NCBI RefSeq assembly: GCF_000373265.1
Contig: NZ_KB890766.1
Location: forward strand, 156,594-220,593
DNA length: 64,000 nucleotides
Direction: 5' to 3'
Source: Pontibacter roseus DSM 17521
Lineage (GTDB): Bacteria; Bacteroidota; Bacteroidia; Cytophagales; Hymenobacteraceae
Both the position numbers and the translations under genes were made by a program. Of this stretch, positions 63,048 to 64,000 are shown in pieces. Position 1 is the stretch's first letter, and the number at the start of each line of letters is the position of its first letter. Below the pieces are notes generated by a model that was not told where the DNA came from, searched no databases, and saw only the letters and a program-made list of their open reading frames with translations.

Positions 63048-64000
63048 ATGCCAGAGCACTTAGATTTCCATTACCAAACAGATTTCGTGCTGGAGTCGGG
63101 AGAGACACTCCCCGGCTTCCAGCTTGCTTATACCACCTATGGCCGCCTGAATCGGGAGCGCAGCAATGTGGTGTGGGTGTGCCATGCCCTGACCGGCAGC
63201 TCCGACTTCACTGATTGGTGGGGAGAATTGTTCGGCGAGGGCAGGTTGTACGACCCGGCCGACTGGTTCATCGTCTGCGCCAATACCCTGGGTGGTTGCT
63301 ATGGCTCCACCGGTCCCTTGTCTATGAACCCGCGCACGCTCAAGCCGTTCTACCATACCTTCCCACAACTGACCAACCGGGACATCGTGCGCGCTTTTGA
63401 CCTGCTGCGGCAGGAGTTGGGGCTGGAGCAAATCCATACCCTGCTGGGCGGCTCGTTGGGTGGGCAGCAGGCGCTGGAATGGGCCGTGCAGCAACCACAG
63501 GTGTTTCAGCGGCTGGTGCAGGTGGCCTCCAATGCGCGTCACTCCGCCTGGGGCATCGCCTTCAACGAGAGCCAGCGTATGGCCATCCGCCAGGACCCGT
63601 CCTGGGCCAGCGATAGTGCCAGTGCCGGGCAGGAGGGACTGAAGACGGCCCGCGCCATCGCCATGCTTTCCTACCGGCACTACCGTTGCTACGAGGCATC
63701 GCAGCAGGAGCCCGGCAACAGCATCACCGACAATTTCAGGGCAGCCTCCTACCAGGTATACCAAGGCGAGAAACTGGCGCAGCGCTTCAATGCCTATACC
63801 TATTGGCTGCTGTCGAAAGCCATGGACTCGCACCATATCGGCCGCGGCAGGGGAGGTATACGCAAGGCGCTGGAACGGCTGACGGCAAGCTGCCTCTTTG
63901 TGGGCGTTGACACTGATTTGCTCTTCCCGGTAGAGGAGCAGCAAGCGCTGCACCAGCAGGTGCCCGGCTCCACCTTTGCGCGCATCCGCTCCACCTATGG
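63048..64000 (+). CDS. metX: Homoserine O-acetyltransferase, cut by window end
   Basis: At least 317 residues from ATG 63048; the gene continues past 64000, so the C-terminal end with the catalytic His is not seen. Alpha/beta-hydrolase motifs: CHALTGSS, GGCYGSTGP, nucleophile Ser136 in GGSLGG, and the catalytic Asp in VDTDLLFP (Asp290). It acetylates homoserine, giving the substrate of MetY. The ATG is 2 bp after the metY stop, so the genes are translationally coupled. Confidence 0.95.
   Translation, partial: MPEHLDFHYQTDFVLESGETLPGFQLAYTTYGRLNRERSNVVWVCHALTGSSDFTDWWGELFGEGRLYDPADWFIVCANTLGGCYGSTGPLSMNPRTLKPFYHTFPQLTNRDIVRAFDLLRQELGLEQIHTLLGGSLGGQQALEWAVQQPQVFQRLVQVASNARHSAWGIAFNESQRMAIRQDPSWASDSASAGQEGLKTARAIAMLSYRHYRCYEASQQEPGNSITDNFRAASYQVYQGEKLAQRFNAYTYWLLSKAMDSHHIGRGRGGIRKALERLTASCLFVGVDTDLLFPVEEQQALHQQVPGSTFARIRSTY

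Noticed and set aside
63060..63953. 297-codon open frame on the minus strand
   Set aside because: Antisense to metX, which has an intact hydrolase core.

Overview
The window looks like an ordinary chromosomal stretch from a member of the Bacteroidota, most probably the Hymenobacteraceae (Pontibacter-like). Four things support this. Promoters have the Bacteroidota form (TTTG or TTG, about 20 bp, TAnnTTTG). Shine-Dalgarno sequences are usually weak. The lineage-typical families are present: DUF5687 exporter, TonB-dependent receptor with a carboxypeptidase-like N-terminal domain, split transketolase, STAS plus RNase Z pair, Mpl, and ECF sigma/anti-sigma sets. GC content is moderate, around 50 percent or slightly above by eye. 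The genus is an inference. I see no integrase, transposase, phage gene, CRISPR array or plasmid replication gene.

Layout. 1-7 kb: a DUF4403-like protein, tRNA-Lys, an ABC exporter pair and a TonB receptor, then tRNA-Leu. 7.0-7.75 kb: a gene-free nest of dispersed repeats. 7.75-16.1 kb: rqcH, then a minus-strand signalling operon with a 1742-residue hybrid histidine kinase, a lone receiver, a small protein and a metallo-beta-lactamase-fold enzyme. 16.4-25.9 kb: miaA and pfkA, TerB-like and membrane proteins, an SLC13/RCK permease, a class-III aminotransferase, a Dph6-like ATPase, small proteins and a second MBL enzyme. 26-34 kb: pepE, a DUF885 lipoprotein, an ECF sigma/anti-sigma/Spy-like operon, a split transketolase flanking a von Willebrand A protein, and bcp. 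34-43 kb: M23 and M48 peptidases, a FAH-family enzyme, a Cys-rich lipoprotein, a second copy of the dispersed repeat, an exonuclease/mpl operon and dnaB. 43-54 kb: nitroreductase, a PAS-only sensor with a small CZB-like protein, a phosphohexomutase, hppD, an acidic protein, a subtilase lipoprotein, trpS, an NlpE-like protein and an EamA transporter. 54-61 kb: a queuosine-precursor transporter, tandem secreted paralogs, rnz, a STAS protein, purC and an SDR/DUF2867 protein. 61-64 kb: the methionine operon metY-metX, cut by the window end.

Most interesting points. (1) The metYX leader has a clear promoter, a SAM-I riboswitch, then a 44-codon ORF ending in a Cys/Met-rich tail (HATVMCHSMCMCCCCC), then mutually exclusive hairpins before metY. 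This suggests two-input control, by SAM in the RNA and by Cys/Met-tRNA supply through a leader peptide. (2) The heptamer AGGTATA/TATACCT is scattered at very high density through genes and gaps on both strands, about 20 copies in the first 10 kb against roughly one expected. (3) A roughly 180-bp element with inverted-repeat ends occurs twice, in opposite orientation. (4) A three-PAS protein with no output domain sits next to a CZB-like domain that has lost zinc ligands.
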